Of a stretch of DNA of 64,000 nt, positions 1 through 8,105 are shown in pieces. Both the position numbers and the translations under genes were made by a program. The DNA comes from Microvirga sp. VF16 (GTDB lineage Bacteria > Pseudomonadota > Alphaproteobacteria > Rhizobiales > Beijerinckiaceae). Under the pieces are notes generated by a model that was not told the DNA's origin, ran no database searches, and saw only the letters and a program-made list of their open reading frames with translations. Every line of letters starts with the position of its first letter. Within the stretch, counting starts at the first letter, position 1. The DNA lies in NCBI RefSeq assembly GCF_016864375.1, contig NZ_CP069354.1, positions 124,001 to 188,000 on the forward strand. The letters are read 5' to 3'.

Positions 1-315
1 AACGAGAGCGATGCGGCAATTGGTGAGCGCCAGAACCCCGTGGTCCATCGTCTTCAGAAGGAAACTGTGCAGGTCGATGAAATCACCTGCAACATGGATG
101 GCCGAGATCTGTCGCCGACCATTCGAGACGATCTTGTAGCGAGCTGCAAAGCCCTCAAGAAGAAGCGAGCTTTCCGTTGGGCGGTCGCCTTCCCGCACGA
201 GGTCCTCATCGGCTTCGACGACGCGAATACGTGCAATCGCGTTCTCGAGAGCTCCTTTTTCTGCGTCGGAGAGCCCGTCGTACTTCTCAAGCTTTAGAAT
301 GAGGGAATTGGTCAT
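1..315 (-). CDS. Crp/Fnr-family transcriptional regulator, C-terminus beyond window edge
   Basis: The minus-strand frame opens at an ATG at 315 and stays open to base 1, giving 105 residues of an incomplete protein. The N-terminus has a short helix (LSDAEKGALENAI) and then a cyclic-nucleotide-binding beta-roll with the stretches DEDLVREGDRP, LLEGFAARYK, GRRQISAIHVAGDFIDL and a following MDHG. This pattern is typical of the many rhizobial Crp/Fnr paralogs that sit beside response regulators. No FNR-type N-terminal cysteine cluster is visible. The helix-turn-helix lies outside the window, so ligand and targets cannot be stated. A single-domain response regulator follows on the same strand side upstream. 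Confidence 0.85.
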   Translation of the reverse strand, partial: MTNSLILKLEKYDGLSDAEKGALENAIARIRVVEADEDLVREGDRPTESSLLLEGFAARYKIVSNGRRQISAIHVAGDFIDLHSFLLKTMDHGVLALTNCRIALV

Positions 316-509
316 CAAGGCCATAGGGGTAGGGACACTCCTGTTCTGGTCAAACTCCACTCTTAGCCGCACTCACATATGTTTATGCTCAAGATGGATT
401 TTGGTTGCATGGGACCGCGACCCACATCTTCAGATTCGCAACGAGGCCGAAGATTCGGTTGATCCATCGATGAGGGAGTGCGCCGGAGTCGTCCTGTAGA
501 CTCGGAACG

Positions 510-887
510 TCAGTCCAGAAGAGCCCGTATCGCCCTGGCGGGAGCGTGTTCGCCATAGGGTTTGGCGATGAAGATGGCCTCTCGCGGCAGCAAGCCGTTG
601 CCCGGCTCCAGATGGCCGGAGGTGATGACGACGGAGATGTGCGGCCAGCGGCTGCGAACGAGGGAAGCGAGCTCAAGACCGTTCATGGGGCCGGGCATCT
701 TCACGTCGGTGAACAGAACCCGGATATCCGCTCGGTGCAGAAGAACCTCCTGCGCCGCCTGGGCGTTGGCGGTCTCGACTACCTCGAAACCGGCATCCTC
801 AAGGGCATCGGCCGTCGCCATGCGGATAAAGGGCTCGTCCTCCACGAGGAGCACGACAGGGCGCAAGGAAATCGTCGGGCCGTTCAT
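510..887 (-). CDS. Single-domain response regulator (CheY-like receiver)
   Basis: This is a stand-alone receiver domain of about 125 residues. The acidic pair is in LLVEDEP, the phospho-acceptor Asp is in LFTDVKMPG, the switch Thr/Ser region is VVITSGH and the conserved Lys is in FIAKPYGE. There is no output domain, so it probably acts by protein contact. The start is uncertain: I chose the ATG at 887; the frame also extends upstream to a TTG at 938, but the intervening residues lie outside the domain. The partial Crp/Fnr gene beyond its end suggests a small stress-signalling cluster, as is common in rhizobia. No cognate kinase is in view. Confidence 0.85.
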   Translation of the reverse strand: MNGPTISLRPVVLLVEDEPFIRMATADALEDAGFEVVETANAQAAQEVLLHRADIRVLFTDVKMPGPMNGLELASLVRSRWPHISVVITSGHLEPGNGLLPREAIFIAKPYGEHAPARAIRALLD

Positions 888-997
888 CAGATCGGGGGCG
901 CTCGCCGCAGGATGGGGAGGGTTACGCAGGCCGAACAACGCGAATCACATAAATTAACTTATGTTATCGTTACGTTAGAGCAAGGAAAAAATGTGCC

Positions 998-1107
998 CTA
1001 GAGCATCGTGCGGCCCTCCGGTTCCGCGTCCAACGATACGCTCTTCAAAGAGTAGAGCATCGGATTGAATCCCAAAAGTGCAGGTCCACTTTTGGGGTCC
1101 GGCATTG
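998..1107. repeat. Dispersed palindromic element, family A copy 1 (two modules)
   Basis: The element begins CTAGAGCATCGTGCGG, passes an ACGATACGC segment, and continues into GAGCATCGGATT, then CCCAAAAGTG facing CACTTTTGG and GTCCGGCATTG. The same two-module layout recurs at 7691 and 19673. Related shorter forms occur at 15817 and 60533. It fills the gap between two minus-strand genes. Confidence 0.7.
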
Positions 1108-1156
1108 TCGGCGATGGCTCGCCGGTCGAAGCATGGTGCCCACTGGAAAACAAGGA

Positions 1157-2149
1157 TCAGAGCATGCTGGGCAGAACGCGGTCGGGCGGCTTGTGACCGT
1201 CGACGAAGGCCCGGATGTTGACGATGACCTTCTCGCCCATGGCGACGCGTCCCTCATGGGTCGCCGAGCCCATATGCGGCAGCAGCACCACCTTGCCCTG
1301 CTTGGCGAGCCTGACGAGGCGCGGATTGACCGCCGGCTCCTCCTCGAACACGTCGAGGCCCGCGCCCGCGATGGCGCCGGCTTCGATGAGCTTGGTGAGC
1401 GCAGCCTCGTCGATAATCTCGCCGCGGGCGGTGTTCACCAGGATCGCATCGGGCTTCATGAGCTTCAGGCGCCGTGCCGAGAGCAGGTGATAGGTCGCCG
1501 GCGTATGCGGGCAGTTGACGGATACGATGTCCATACGGGCCAGCATCTGGTCGAGGGATTCCCAATAGGTCGCCTCGAGTTCGGTCTCGATCCTCGGCGG
1601 CACGTGGCGGCGGTTGTGGTAGTGGATCGACAGGCCGAAGGCCCTGGCGCGCCGGGCCAGGGCCTGGCCGATGCGGCCCATGCCGACGATGCCGAGGCGT
1701 TTTCCCGTGATGCGCCGCCCCAGCATCCAGGTCGGCGACCAACCGGCCCAGTTTCCATCCGGGATCACCCGCGCCCCTTCCGGGATGCGGCGGGCGACCG
1801 CCAGAATCAGCGCCATGGTCATGTCCGCCGTGTCCTCGGTCAGCACGCCGGGCGTGTTGGTGACGGTGATGCCCTTCGCCACTGCGGCCGACACGTCGAT
1901 ATTGTCGACGCCGTTGCCGAAATTGGCGATGAGCTTCAGGTTGGGACCGGCCTGCTCCAGCACCGCAGCATCGATCTCGTCCGTGATGGTCGGCACGAGC
2001 ACATCGGCGGTCTTGACGGCTTCGGAGAGTTCTTCGGCCGAGAGCGGCCTGTCCTCGAGGTTCAGGCGCGTGTCGAACAATTCGCGCAGGCGCGTTTCGA
2101 TCACGTCGGGCAGGCGGCGGGTGACAACGACGACAGGTCTCTTTTTCAT
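1157..2149 (-). CDS. D-2-hydroxyacid dehydrogenase (glyoxylate/hydroxypyruvate reductase type)
   Basis: NAD(P)-dependent D-isomer-specific 2-hydroxyacid dehydrogenase of 330 residues from the ATG at 2149 (MKKRPVVVV). An upstream in-frame extension was not used because the family starts here. Visible are the nucleotide-binding loop GMGRIGQ, the catalytic Arg in VNTARGEI, the Glu in FEEEP and the catalytic His in LLPHMGSATHEGR. FGNGVDNID is the usual substrate-loop region. The sequence is closest in style to the alphaproteobacterial GyaR/GhrB glyoxylate reductases, which reduce glyoxylate or hydroxypyruvate to glycolate or glycerate. The exact substrate is inferred. It stands alone between a repeat and a divergent SH3 gene. 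Confidence 0.9.
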   Translation of the reverse strand: MKKRPVVVVTRRLPDVIETRLRELFDTRLNLEDRPLSAEELSEAVKTADVLVPTITDEIDAAVLEQAGPNLKLIANFGNGVDNIDVSAAVAKGITVTNTPGVLTEDTADMTMALILAVARRIPEGARVIPDGNWAGWSPTWMLGRRITGKRLGIVGMGRIGQALARRARAFGLSIHYHNRRHVPPRIETELEATYWESLDQMLARMDIVSVNCPHTPATYHLLSARRLKLMKPDAILVNTARGEIIDEAALTKLIEAGAIAGAGLDVFEEEPAVNPRLVRLAKQGKVVLLPHMGSATHEGRVAMGEKVIVNIRAFVDGHKPPDRVLPSML

Positions 2150-2315
2150 CGACTTCAAGCGTCCCCAGCACTGAAAAGCCTGCGAATTATAAAGAGTTTC
2201 ACGCTCTCTTAACTCTGCTTCGGCGATCAAAGGTGACGACCCGCCGCGTGGCGGTCTCCGTCAAGCTTCTCTACCAGAGCCTCAACCCAAGACAAAGCCA
2301 CTATCCGGGGGAACC

Positions 2316-2849
2316 ATGCGCAAGATCGTCCTTGCCCTTGCTCTTGTCAGCCTGAGCGCTGCATCGGCGCTGGCGCAGCAGCCCCCGGGCGGTCGCCTGG
2401 GAACCGGCCTGCCGGTGCCGCGCTATGTCAGCCTCAAGACGGATCGGGTGAATCTGCGCGAGGGCCCCTCCAAGGATCACAGGACCGCCTGGGTGTTCCA
2501 GCGCGCCGGGCTCCCCGTGGAGATCATCGCCGAATACGAGACCTGGCGGCGGATCCGCGATTCGGAAGGCACGGAAGGCTGGGTTCTCCACTCCCTGCTG
2601 TCGGGTCGGCGCACGGCTCTCGTGATGCCCTGGGCCAAGGGCAATCAGCCCCCGATCAGCCTTTTGGACCGCGCGGAGGATAAGGCCGGCGTGGTGGCTA
2701 ATCTGCAGCCGGGCGTGATCACCAACATCAAGGGCTGCGACGGTAAATGGTGCCGCGTGATGATCGTGATGGACGGAGCCCGCGACGTAGACGGCTACAT
2801 CCAGCAGGAAAAGTTGTGGGGCGTCTATCCCAATGAGGCGGTCGAATAG
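2316..2849 (+). CDS. Secreted SH3-domain protein
   Basis: A 177-residue protein with a clear Sec signal peptide (MRKIVLALALVSLSAASALA, cut after ALAQ). It is followed by bacterial SH3-like repeats: the first contains VNLREGPSKDH and WVLHSLLSGRR, and the second spans roughly residues 110-165 with a paired CDGKWCR. Such proteins are periplasmic and often bind peptidoglycan. No catalytic domain follows, so it may be a wall-binding or scaffolding protein. It is divergent from the hydroxyacid dehydrogenase. Confidence 0.85.
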   Translation: MRKIVLALALVSLSAASALAQQPPGGRLGTGLPVPRYVSLKTDRVNLREGPSKDHRTAWVFQRAGLPVEIIAEYETWRRIRDSEGTEGWVLHSLLSGRRTALVMPWAKGNQPPISLLDRAEDKAGVVANLQPGVITNIKGCDGKWCRVMIVMDGARDVDGYIQQEKLWGVYPNEAVE

Positions 2850-2919
2850 GCCTTTTCCGATTTATCAAGCATTCGGCCGGTAGAAGGCAACATCGTTTCC
2901 CGTTACCGGAAAGCCTGCC

Positions 2920-3066
2920 ATGTCCTTGAACCTGAGCTTCAAACTTCTTCCGATCCTCGCCATCGCCCTCGGCGCCGCCTCAATTTTCATTCCGCGCTTC
3001 CTGAACATCTTCGTGGCGATCTTCCTCATCGCCTACGGGCTCGTCGGCTACGGCTTCATCCGCTGA
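2920..3066 (+). CDS. DUF3096-family small membrane protein
   Basis: A 48-residue protein starting MSLNLSFKLLPILAIALG and ending YGLVGYGFIR. It is almost entirely hydrophobic and carries the IPRFLNIFVAIFLI pattern of DUF3096, a family of very short inner-membrane proteins with two hydrophobic stretches. The function is unknown. It lies 70 bases after the SH3 gene on the same strand and may be cotranscribed. A REP-like palindrome follows its stop codon. Confidence 0.75.
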   Translation: MSLNLSFKLLPILAIALGAASIFIPRFLNIFVAIFLIAYGLVGYGFIR

Positions 3067-3076
3067 CTCCCTCACT

Positions 3077-3116
3077 GTCATTCCGGGCTTGCACCAGAGA
3101 TGCGCCCCGGAATGAC
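3077..3116. repeat. REP-like palindrome (family B)
   Basis: GTCATTCCGGG and CCCCGGAATGAC form inverted arms around an 18-base loop. It lies between the convergent DUF3096 and EamA genes and could act as a transcript-end stem-loop. It belongs to the GTCATNCCGGG repeat family seen throughout the window. Confidence 0.7.
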
Positions 3117-3124
3117 GGCGAGAT

Positions 3125-3997
3125 TTAGACCACCCGTCGCATCAGCCGCTGGCCGAAGATGTTGAAGGCGAGACCCAGAACAATCACGCCGCCGCCGATG
3201 GCCTCGATCGGGTGCATGGCCTCGCCGAGAATGAGAGCGGAACCCAGGATGCCCGCGACGGGGACGAACAGAGCGAAGGGCGTCACGGTCGCCGCCGGGT
3301 GGCGGGAGAGGAGATAGGCCCAGATCCCGAAGGCGAAGATCGTGGTTGGATAGGCGAGATAGGCCACCGCCGCGAGCGTCCCGCCATCGATGTGCCTGAG
3401 CGCTGCGAAGACCTGCGTGGGACCATCGAGCCAGAGAGACAGACCGAAGAGCGGCAGCGGCGCGACGAGGCTCGACCAGACAATGAAGCCCAGCATGTCG
3501 ATCCGGCCGGCGCGTTTCGAGACGATGTTCGCCACACCCCATGAGGCGGCGGCAACGACCGTCATCAGGAAGGGGACGGCCCCTCCCCCGGTCATGCGCG
3601 GCCAGGCGATCAGGACGAGGCCGAGACTGGCGACAAGACCGCCGATGACCTGATGCGGCCCAGGCCGTTCGCCCATGAACAGCGTCGCGAAGAGGATCGT
3701 GAAGAAGACCTGCGCCTGCATGACCACGGAGGCGAGGCTTGCCGGCATGCCGATGGCAAGCGCCGCAAAGAGCAGCCCGAACTGAGCGACACCGAGGAAG
3801 AAGCCGTAGGCGACGATCTTGCGCCAACCGGTCTTCGGCCGCGGGACGAAGAACACGGCGGGAAGGGCTGCGAAGAGGAAGCGGAGCGCAGCGAGCAGCA
3901 GGGGCGGCATGGTGCCGACCCCAAGCTTGATGACGACGAAGCTCAGGCCCCAGATGGTCGTGACGAGAAGAGCGACGAGGCTATGGCTGAGCGGCAT
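3125..3997 (-). CDS. EamA/DMT-superfamily transporter
   Basis: A 290-residue inner-membrane protein with about ten hydrophobic helices in two tandem EamA halves. The first half is roughly residues 5-140 (TTIWGLSFVVIKLGVG, LRFLFAALPAVFF) and the second roughly 150-285 (ASWGVANIVSKRAG, PFALFVPVAGILGSALILGE). The family exports amino acids or other small metabolites by drug/metabolite-type transport. The sequence does not reveal the substrate. It lies downstream of irr on the same strand with 40 bases between, so cotranscription is possible. Confidence 0.85.
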   Translation of the reverse strand: MPLSHSLVALLVTTIWGLSFVVIKLGVGTMPPLLLAALRFLFAALPAVFFVPRPKTGWRKIVAYGFFLGVAQFGLLFAALAIGMPASLASVVMQAQVFFTILFATLFMGERPGPHQVIGGLVASLGLVLIAWPRMTGGGAVPFLMTVVAAASWGVANIVSKRAGRIDMLGFIVWSSLVAPLPLFGLSLWLDGPTQVFAALRHIDGGTLAAVAYLAYPTTIFAFGIWAYLLSRHPAATVTPFALFVPVAGILGSALILGEAMHPIEAIGGGVIVLGLAFNIFGQRLMRRVV

Positions 3998-4037
3998 TGG
4001 GGAACGGAACCGCCGCTCTCACGAAAGGGAATGCGGA

Positions 4038-4505
4038 TCAGGCGGTCTTGCGGCGCAGGCGCACGATGACCTCGACGCCCGCCACTTCCATGCCTTCCGG
4101 CGGCTCGGGCAGGTCAGCCACGCTCAGACCCGAGGAGGGCATGTCGACGAGTTCGCCCTCTTCCTCCAGGAAGAAGTGGTGGTGCTCGGTCGGGTTGGTG
4201 TCGAAATAGGCCTTGGCCCCATCCACCGCGAGCTGGCGCAGGAGGCCGGCTTCCGTGAACTGGTGCAGGGTGTTGTAGACGGTCGCCAGCGAGACCGGGA
4301 CGCGGGCGCGGGATGCCTCGTCGAAGAGCATTTCAGCCGTGATATGCCGGTCGCCCTTGCCGAACAGGAGCCAGCCCAGAGACACGCGCTGCCGGGTCGG
4401 GCGCAGGCCCACGCGACGCAGCTTGTCCCGCAATTCGGATACGGGGCAGCCCTTCCGATGCGAAGCGGTGGTGGACTCGATATAGGCGGACAAAGGATCG
4501 GTCAT
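4038..4505 (-). CDS. irr: Iron response regulator Irr (Fur superfamily)
   Basis: A 155-residue Fur-family protein of the Irr branch. The N-terminal winged helix has LRPTRQRVSLGWLLF and VSLATVYNTLHQF. The dimerisation domain carries the Irr-type HHHFFLEEEGE histidine cluster, involved in haem and metal sensing in characterised Irr proteins. Residues 19-21 read GCP, a Cys-Pro haem-regulatory motif like that of Bradyrhizobium Irr, which is absent from some rhizobial Irr proteins. Irr controls iron and haem genes when iron is low. It is divergent from fabA. A TTCTAAC half-site at 4534-4540 in the shared upstream region matches one arm of the nfuA palindrome at 15196. Confidence 0.92.
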   Translation of the reverse strand: MTDPLSAYIESTTASHRKGCPVSELRDKLRRVGLRPTRQRVSLGWLLFGKGDRHITAEMLFDEASRARVPVSLATVYNTLHQFTEAGLLRQLAVDGAKAYFDTNPTEHHHFFLEEEGELVDMPSSGLSVADLPEPPEGMEVAGVEVIVRLRRKTA

Positions 4506-4741
4506 CGGCGGAACTGAATGGACGAATGGGCGCTTCTAACATCACAATCATAGGAAAGCGAGAGGGTTACTGCAAGGCTGCCCTGCGATGGCGGCCGGAA
4601 TGATCCTTAAGACAGCGAAAGAATCCCGGCTCAGGTCCCTTTGATGGATGGCCAAGCCTGTGCTACCAGAGCCCGCACCCAGGTCCCGAGATTTTCTCGA
4701 GGCCGCTTTTTGAAGTCGCGATGAAAGGATCGGCATCCGGA

Positions 4742-5263
4742 ATGGCCCGCCAGTCCAGCTTTACTTATGAAGAGCTCCTTGCCTGCGGGCGCGGAGAATT
4801 GTTCGGCCCCGGCAATGCGCAATTGCCGCTTCCGCCCATGCTGATGTTCGACCGCATCACCTCCATCGGCGAGGATGGCGGCGCCTACGGCAAGGGCCAT
4901 GTGCTGGCAGAACTCGACGTGCGGCCGGATCTCTGGTTCTTCCCCTGCCACTTCCAGGGTGACCCGGTGATGCCGGGCTGCCTCGGGCTGGATGCTCTCT
5001 GGCAGATGACCGGCTTCTTCCTCGGCTGGGGCGGGTCTCCGGGCCGTGGCCGGGCGCTCGGCGTCGGCGAGGTGAAGTTCTCCGATCAGGTGCTGCCCAC
5101 GGTCAAGAAAGTGGTCTACGGCGTCGATCTCAAGCGCGTCTTCCGCTCGAAGCTGGTGCTCGGCATCGCCGACGGCTGGCTCGAGGCCGACGGACGCCGG
5201 ATCTATGAGGCCAAGGACATGCGGGTCGGCCTTTTCCAGGCGGACACGCCGGCAGGCGGCTAG
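4742..5263 (+). CDS. fabA: 3-hydroxydecanoyl-ACP dehydratase/isomerase FabA
   Basis: FabA dehydrates 3-hydroxyacyl-ACP and isomerises trans-2- to cis-3-decenoyl-ACP, starting unsaturated fatty acid synthesis. The active-site His is in [13 protein letters not shown] and the catalytic Asp is in [25 protein letters not shown] is the usual N-terminal signature. I chose the ATG at 4742 ([13 protein letters not shown]), which matches the family start. An in-frame ATG at 4721 would add seven residues. It is first of fabA-fabB-fabI and divergent from irr. The 219-base gap to fabB probably contains a separate promoter or leader. Confidence 0.95.
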   Translation: MARQSSFTYEELLACGRGELFGPGNAQLPLPPMLMFDRITSIGEDGGAYGKGHVLAELDVRPDLWFFPCHFQGDPVMPGCLGLDALWQMTGFFLGWGGSPGRGRALGVGEVKFSDQVLPTVKKVVYGVDLKRVFRSKLVLGIADGWLEADGRRIYEAKDMRVGLFQADTPAGG

Positions 5264-5481
5264 GCCTTTTGGCGCTGACCAAACGTCAGCGGCTGTCCCA
5301 TCGTATTGACAAAGAGTATTCTTTTTTAAAGAACCGGCCTCGCTGCTCGACGGCGGGGCCGTCCATGTTCGGGATCACGCTTTCATCCCATTCGCATGGC
5401 TCACTGTTGAGAATGCGCATCGTCGGCCTTACGTGTTGAATCGTTAAGGCTGGCAGTGAAGATCCTTTGAAGAGGTAGGCT

Positions 5482-6705
5482 ATGAGGCGCGTCGTCGTCA
5501 CCGGAATGGGCATCGTGTCGTCCATCGGCAACAACACGCAGGAGGTGCTGGCCTCTCTGCGTGAAGCGAAATCCGGCATCAGCAAGGCCGAGGATTACAC
5601 GAAATACGGCTTCCGGTGCCAGGTTCATGGCGCTCCGAGCCTGAACCCGGAAGAGATCGTCGACCGGCGCGCCATGCGCTTCCACGCCAAGGGCACGGCC
5701 TGGAACCATGTCGCCATGGACCAGGCGATCCGGGATGCGGGTCTTGAGGAGAACGATATCTCCAACGAGCGCACCGGCATCATCATGGGTTCGGGCGGTC
5801 CCTCCACCCGCATCATCTTGGAAGCCGGCGACATCACCCGCGAAAAAGGCCCCAAGCGCATCGGCCCGTTTGCCGTGCCCAAGGCGATGTCCTCCACGGC
5901 TTCCGCGACGCTCGCCACCTGGTTCAAGATCAAGGGCGTGAACTATTCGATCTCGTCCGCCTGCGCGACCTCGAACCACTGTGTCGGCAACGCCTACGAG
6001 ATGATTCAGTACGGCAAGCAGGACATGATGTTCGCCGGCGGCTGCGAGGACCTGGACTGGACCATGTCCAACCTCTTCGACGCCATGGGCGCCATGTCCA
6101 CCAAGTACAATGACACCCCATCCCGCGCCTCCCGTGCCTATGACGCCAACCGCGACGGCTTCGTCATCGCCGGCGGCGCGGGCGTGCTGGTGCTGGAGGA
6201 ACTGGAGCATGCCAAGGCGCGCGGCGCCCGCATCTATGGCGAGATCGTCGGCTACGGCCTGACCTCGGACGGCTACGACATGGTGGCGCCCTCGGGCGAG
6301 GGCGCGATTCGCTGCATGCGCATGGCCCTCAAGGACGTGCACAATCCAGTCGATTACATCAACCCGCACGCCACCTCGACCCCGGTCGGCGACCAGAAGG
6401 AGATCGAGGCGATCCGCGAGGTCTTCGGCTCTGGCGACAAGTGCCCGCCGATCTCCGCGACGAAATCGCTCACCGGCCATTCGCTCGGTGCCACCGGCGT
6501 GCAGGAGGCGATCTATTCGCTCCTGATGATGAACAACCGCTTCATCTGCGAGAGCGCCCATATCGACGAAATCGACCCGGAATTCGCCGACATGAACATC
6601 GTCCGTAAGCGCATCGACGACGCCAAGATCGACACCGTCCTGTCGAACTCCTTCGGCTTCGGCGGCACGAATGCCACACTCGTCTTCAGCCGCTATAACG
6701 GATAA
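5482..6705 (+). CDS. fabB: Beta-ketoacyl-ACP synthase I FabB
   Basis: A 407-residue condensing enzyme that elongates unsaturated acyl-ACPs. The catalytic triad is visible: Cys161 in [11 protein letters not shown], His296 in [11 protein letters not shown] and His333 in [10 protein letters not shown]. The C-terminal [15 protein letters not shown] glycine-rich loop is intact. An AGAGG Shine-Dalgarno sequence precedes the ATG. Its place directly after fabA is the classical unsaturated-fatty-acid arrangement. Confidence 0.96.
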   Translation: MRRVVVTGMGIVSSIGNNTQEVLASLREAKSGISKAEDYTKYGFRCQVHGAPSLNPEEIVDRRAMRFHAKGTAWNHVAMDQAIRDAGLEENDISNERTGIIMGSGGPSTRIILEAGDITREKGPKRIGPFAVPKAMSSTASATLATWFKIKGVNYSISSACATSNHCVGNAYEMIQYGKQDMMFAGGCEDLDWTMSNLFDAMGAMSTKYNDTPSRASRAYDANRDGFVIAGGAGVLVLEELEHAKARGARIYGEIVGYGLTSDGYDMVAPSGEGAIRCMRMALKDVHNPVDYINPHATSTPVGDQKEIEAIREVFGSGDKCPPISATKSLTGHSLGATGVQEAIYSLLMMNNRFICESAHIDEIDPEFADMNIVRKRIDDAKIDTVLSNSFGFGGTNATLVFSRYNG

Positions 6706-6863
6706 GACACCGTCATAAACCTGAGACAGGTCCATGCGAAGCCCCGGTCGATCAAAGGGGACCTCGCATGGACACGCTCACCGACACCATTCTTCCGGCT
6801 CGCGATGCACACTTTCATAACAATTGGCGTCGCACCATGGAGCCGATGCATAGGGGGACCCAA

Positions 6864-7694
6864 GTGACCGGTCTGATGCAAGGAAAGCGCGGCCTCATCA
6901 TGGGCGTCGCCAACGACCACTCCATCGCCTGGGGCATCGCCAAGACCCTGGCGGAGCATGGAGCTGAACTCGCCTTCACCTATCAGGGCGAGGCTCTGGG
7001 CAAGCGCGTCACTCCTCTAGCTCAATCGCTCGGCTCCAGCCTCGTTCTCCCTTGCGACGTGGAGGACATCGCCTCGGTCGATGCGGTATTCGACACCCTC
7101 GACAGGACCTGGGATGGCCTCGACTTCGTGGTTCACGCCATCGGCTTCTCCGACAAGTCGCAGCTCAAGGGCTCTTACGTGGACGTCACCACCCGCGAGA
7201 ACTTTTCGCGCACCATGGTGATCTCCTGCTTCTCCTTCACGGAGATCGCACAGCGCGCGGCCAAGCGCATGAAGAACGGCGGCTCGCTCCTCACCCTCAC
7301 CTATGGCGGCTCCACCCGAGTCATGCCGAACTACAACGTGATGGGTGTGGCGAAGGCGGCGCTGGAAGCCTCCATGCGCTATATCGCATCCGATCTCGGG
7401 CCTAAAGGAATCCGCTGCAATGCCATCTCGGCGGGGCCCGTGCGTACGCTGGCCGGTGCCGGCATCTCGGATGCCCGCCTCATGTTCACCTACCAGAAGG
7501 CGCATGCTCCCCTTCGCCGTACGGTGACCATCGAGGATATCGGCGGCTCGGCCCTCTACCTGCTCTCCGACCTCTCCAACGGCGTGACAGGCGAGATCCA
7601 CTACGTGGATTCCGGCTACAACATCATCTCGATGCCGCGCCCCGAGGTGCTCAAAGCCCAGGATGCCGCCGGCGTGACAGGTGAAGAGGGCTAG
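6864..7694 (+). CDS. fabI: Enoyl-ACP reductase FabI (NADH)
   Basis: FabI reduces trans-2-enoyl-ACP, the last step of each elongation cycle. Visible are the NADH-binding GVANDHSIAWGIA, HAIGFSDKSQLKG, and the Tyr-x6-Tyr-type catalytic region MPNYNVMGVAKAALEAS with its Lys; triclosan-contact positions look ordinary. I chose the GTG at 6864 (AGGGGG six bases before), giving the usual family N-terminus. An upstream in-frame ATG at 6768 also has a good AAGGGG site and would add 32 residues. The gene's TAG stop lies within the CTAG edge of a dispersed repeat. Confidence 0.93.
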   Translation: MTGLMQGKRGLIMGVANDHSIAWGIAKTLAEHGAELAFTYQGEALGKRVTPLAQSLGSSLVLPCDVEDIASVDAVFDTLDRTWDGLDFVVHAIGFSDKSQLKGSYVDVTTRENFSRTMVISCFSFTEIAQRAAKRMKNGGSLLTLTYGGSTRVMPNYNVMGVAKAALEASMRYIASDLGPKGIRCNAISAGPVRTLAGAGISDARLMFTYQKAHAPLRRTVTIEDIGGSALYLLSDLSNGVTGEIHYVDSGYNIISMPRPEVLKAQDAAGVTGEEG

Positions 7695-7800
7695 CGCATC
7701 GTGCGGACCTCCGGGTCCGCACCGAACGATACGCTGCTTAAGGGATTGAGCATCGGATCGATCCCAAAAGTGCAAATCCACTTTTGGGTCCGATGCGCTA
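7691..7800. repeat. Dispersed palindromic element, family A copy 2 (two modules)
   Basis: It starts with CTAGCGCATCGTGCGGACC, whose TAG is the fabI stop, and ends with CGATGCGCTA, so the outer ten bases form an inverted repeat. Inside are GAGCATCGGATCGATCC and CCCAAAAGTG facing CACTTTTGGG. It is the most complete copy in the window. Confidence 0.8.
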
Positions 7801-8105
7801 AGCGCCCTCTTCCAAAGATCTGGCAAACCTGGATCAAACCTATTGGTGCCCCTCCTCCGAATCTGGCAGGAATGGAGTGCACCAGCTGGCACGTCTCTCG
7901 AAAATCGGGCCGGTAATCTCAGCCCTGAAGCGTGACATCAGGGCTCGACGTTTCGAAGGCCACTTAACCTTACTAATAAATCATCAGTAAAAAACGGTCT
8001 CTTCGGCCTCCAAATAAGGCCAACTTAGTCCATTCATCCTAATGGACAGATATCCTAATGTAGGCCAAGAATTTATCTTATATTCGCGGCATTCTGGTTT
8101 GCGAT
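7801..8105. other. AT-richer gene-free stretch upstream of the c-di-GMP gene
   Basis: These 305 bases hold no supported gene. They become AT-rich towards the 3' end and contain a perfect inverted repeat, GTCCATT-N6-AATGGAC, at 8028-8047. This lies about 60 bases before the next start codon and could be an operator or transcript stem-loop. Promoter hexamers were not convincing. Confidence 0.5.

Noticed and set aside
54..297. Short plus- and minus-strand frames at the window start
   Set aside because: A different minus-strand frame, open to the edge, encodes a clear Crp/Fnr N-terminus, so these are shadows.
1133..2212. Long open frame on the plus strand opposite the hydroxyacid dehydrogenase
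   Set aside because: It is an Arg/His/Gly-rich antisense shadow of a GC-rich gene; the minus-strand frame has all catalytic motifs.
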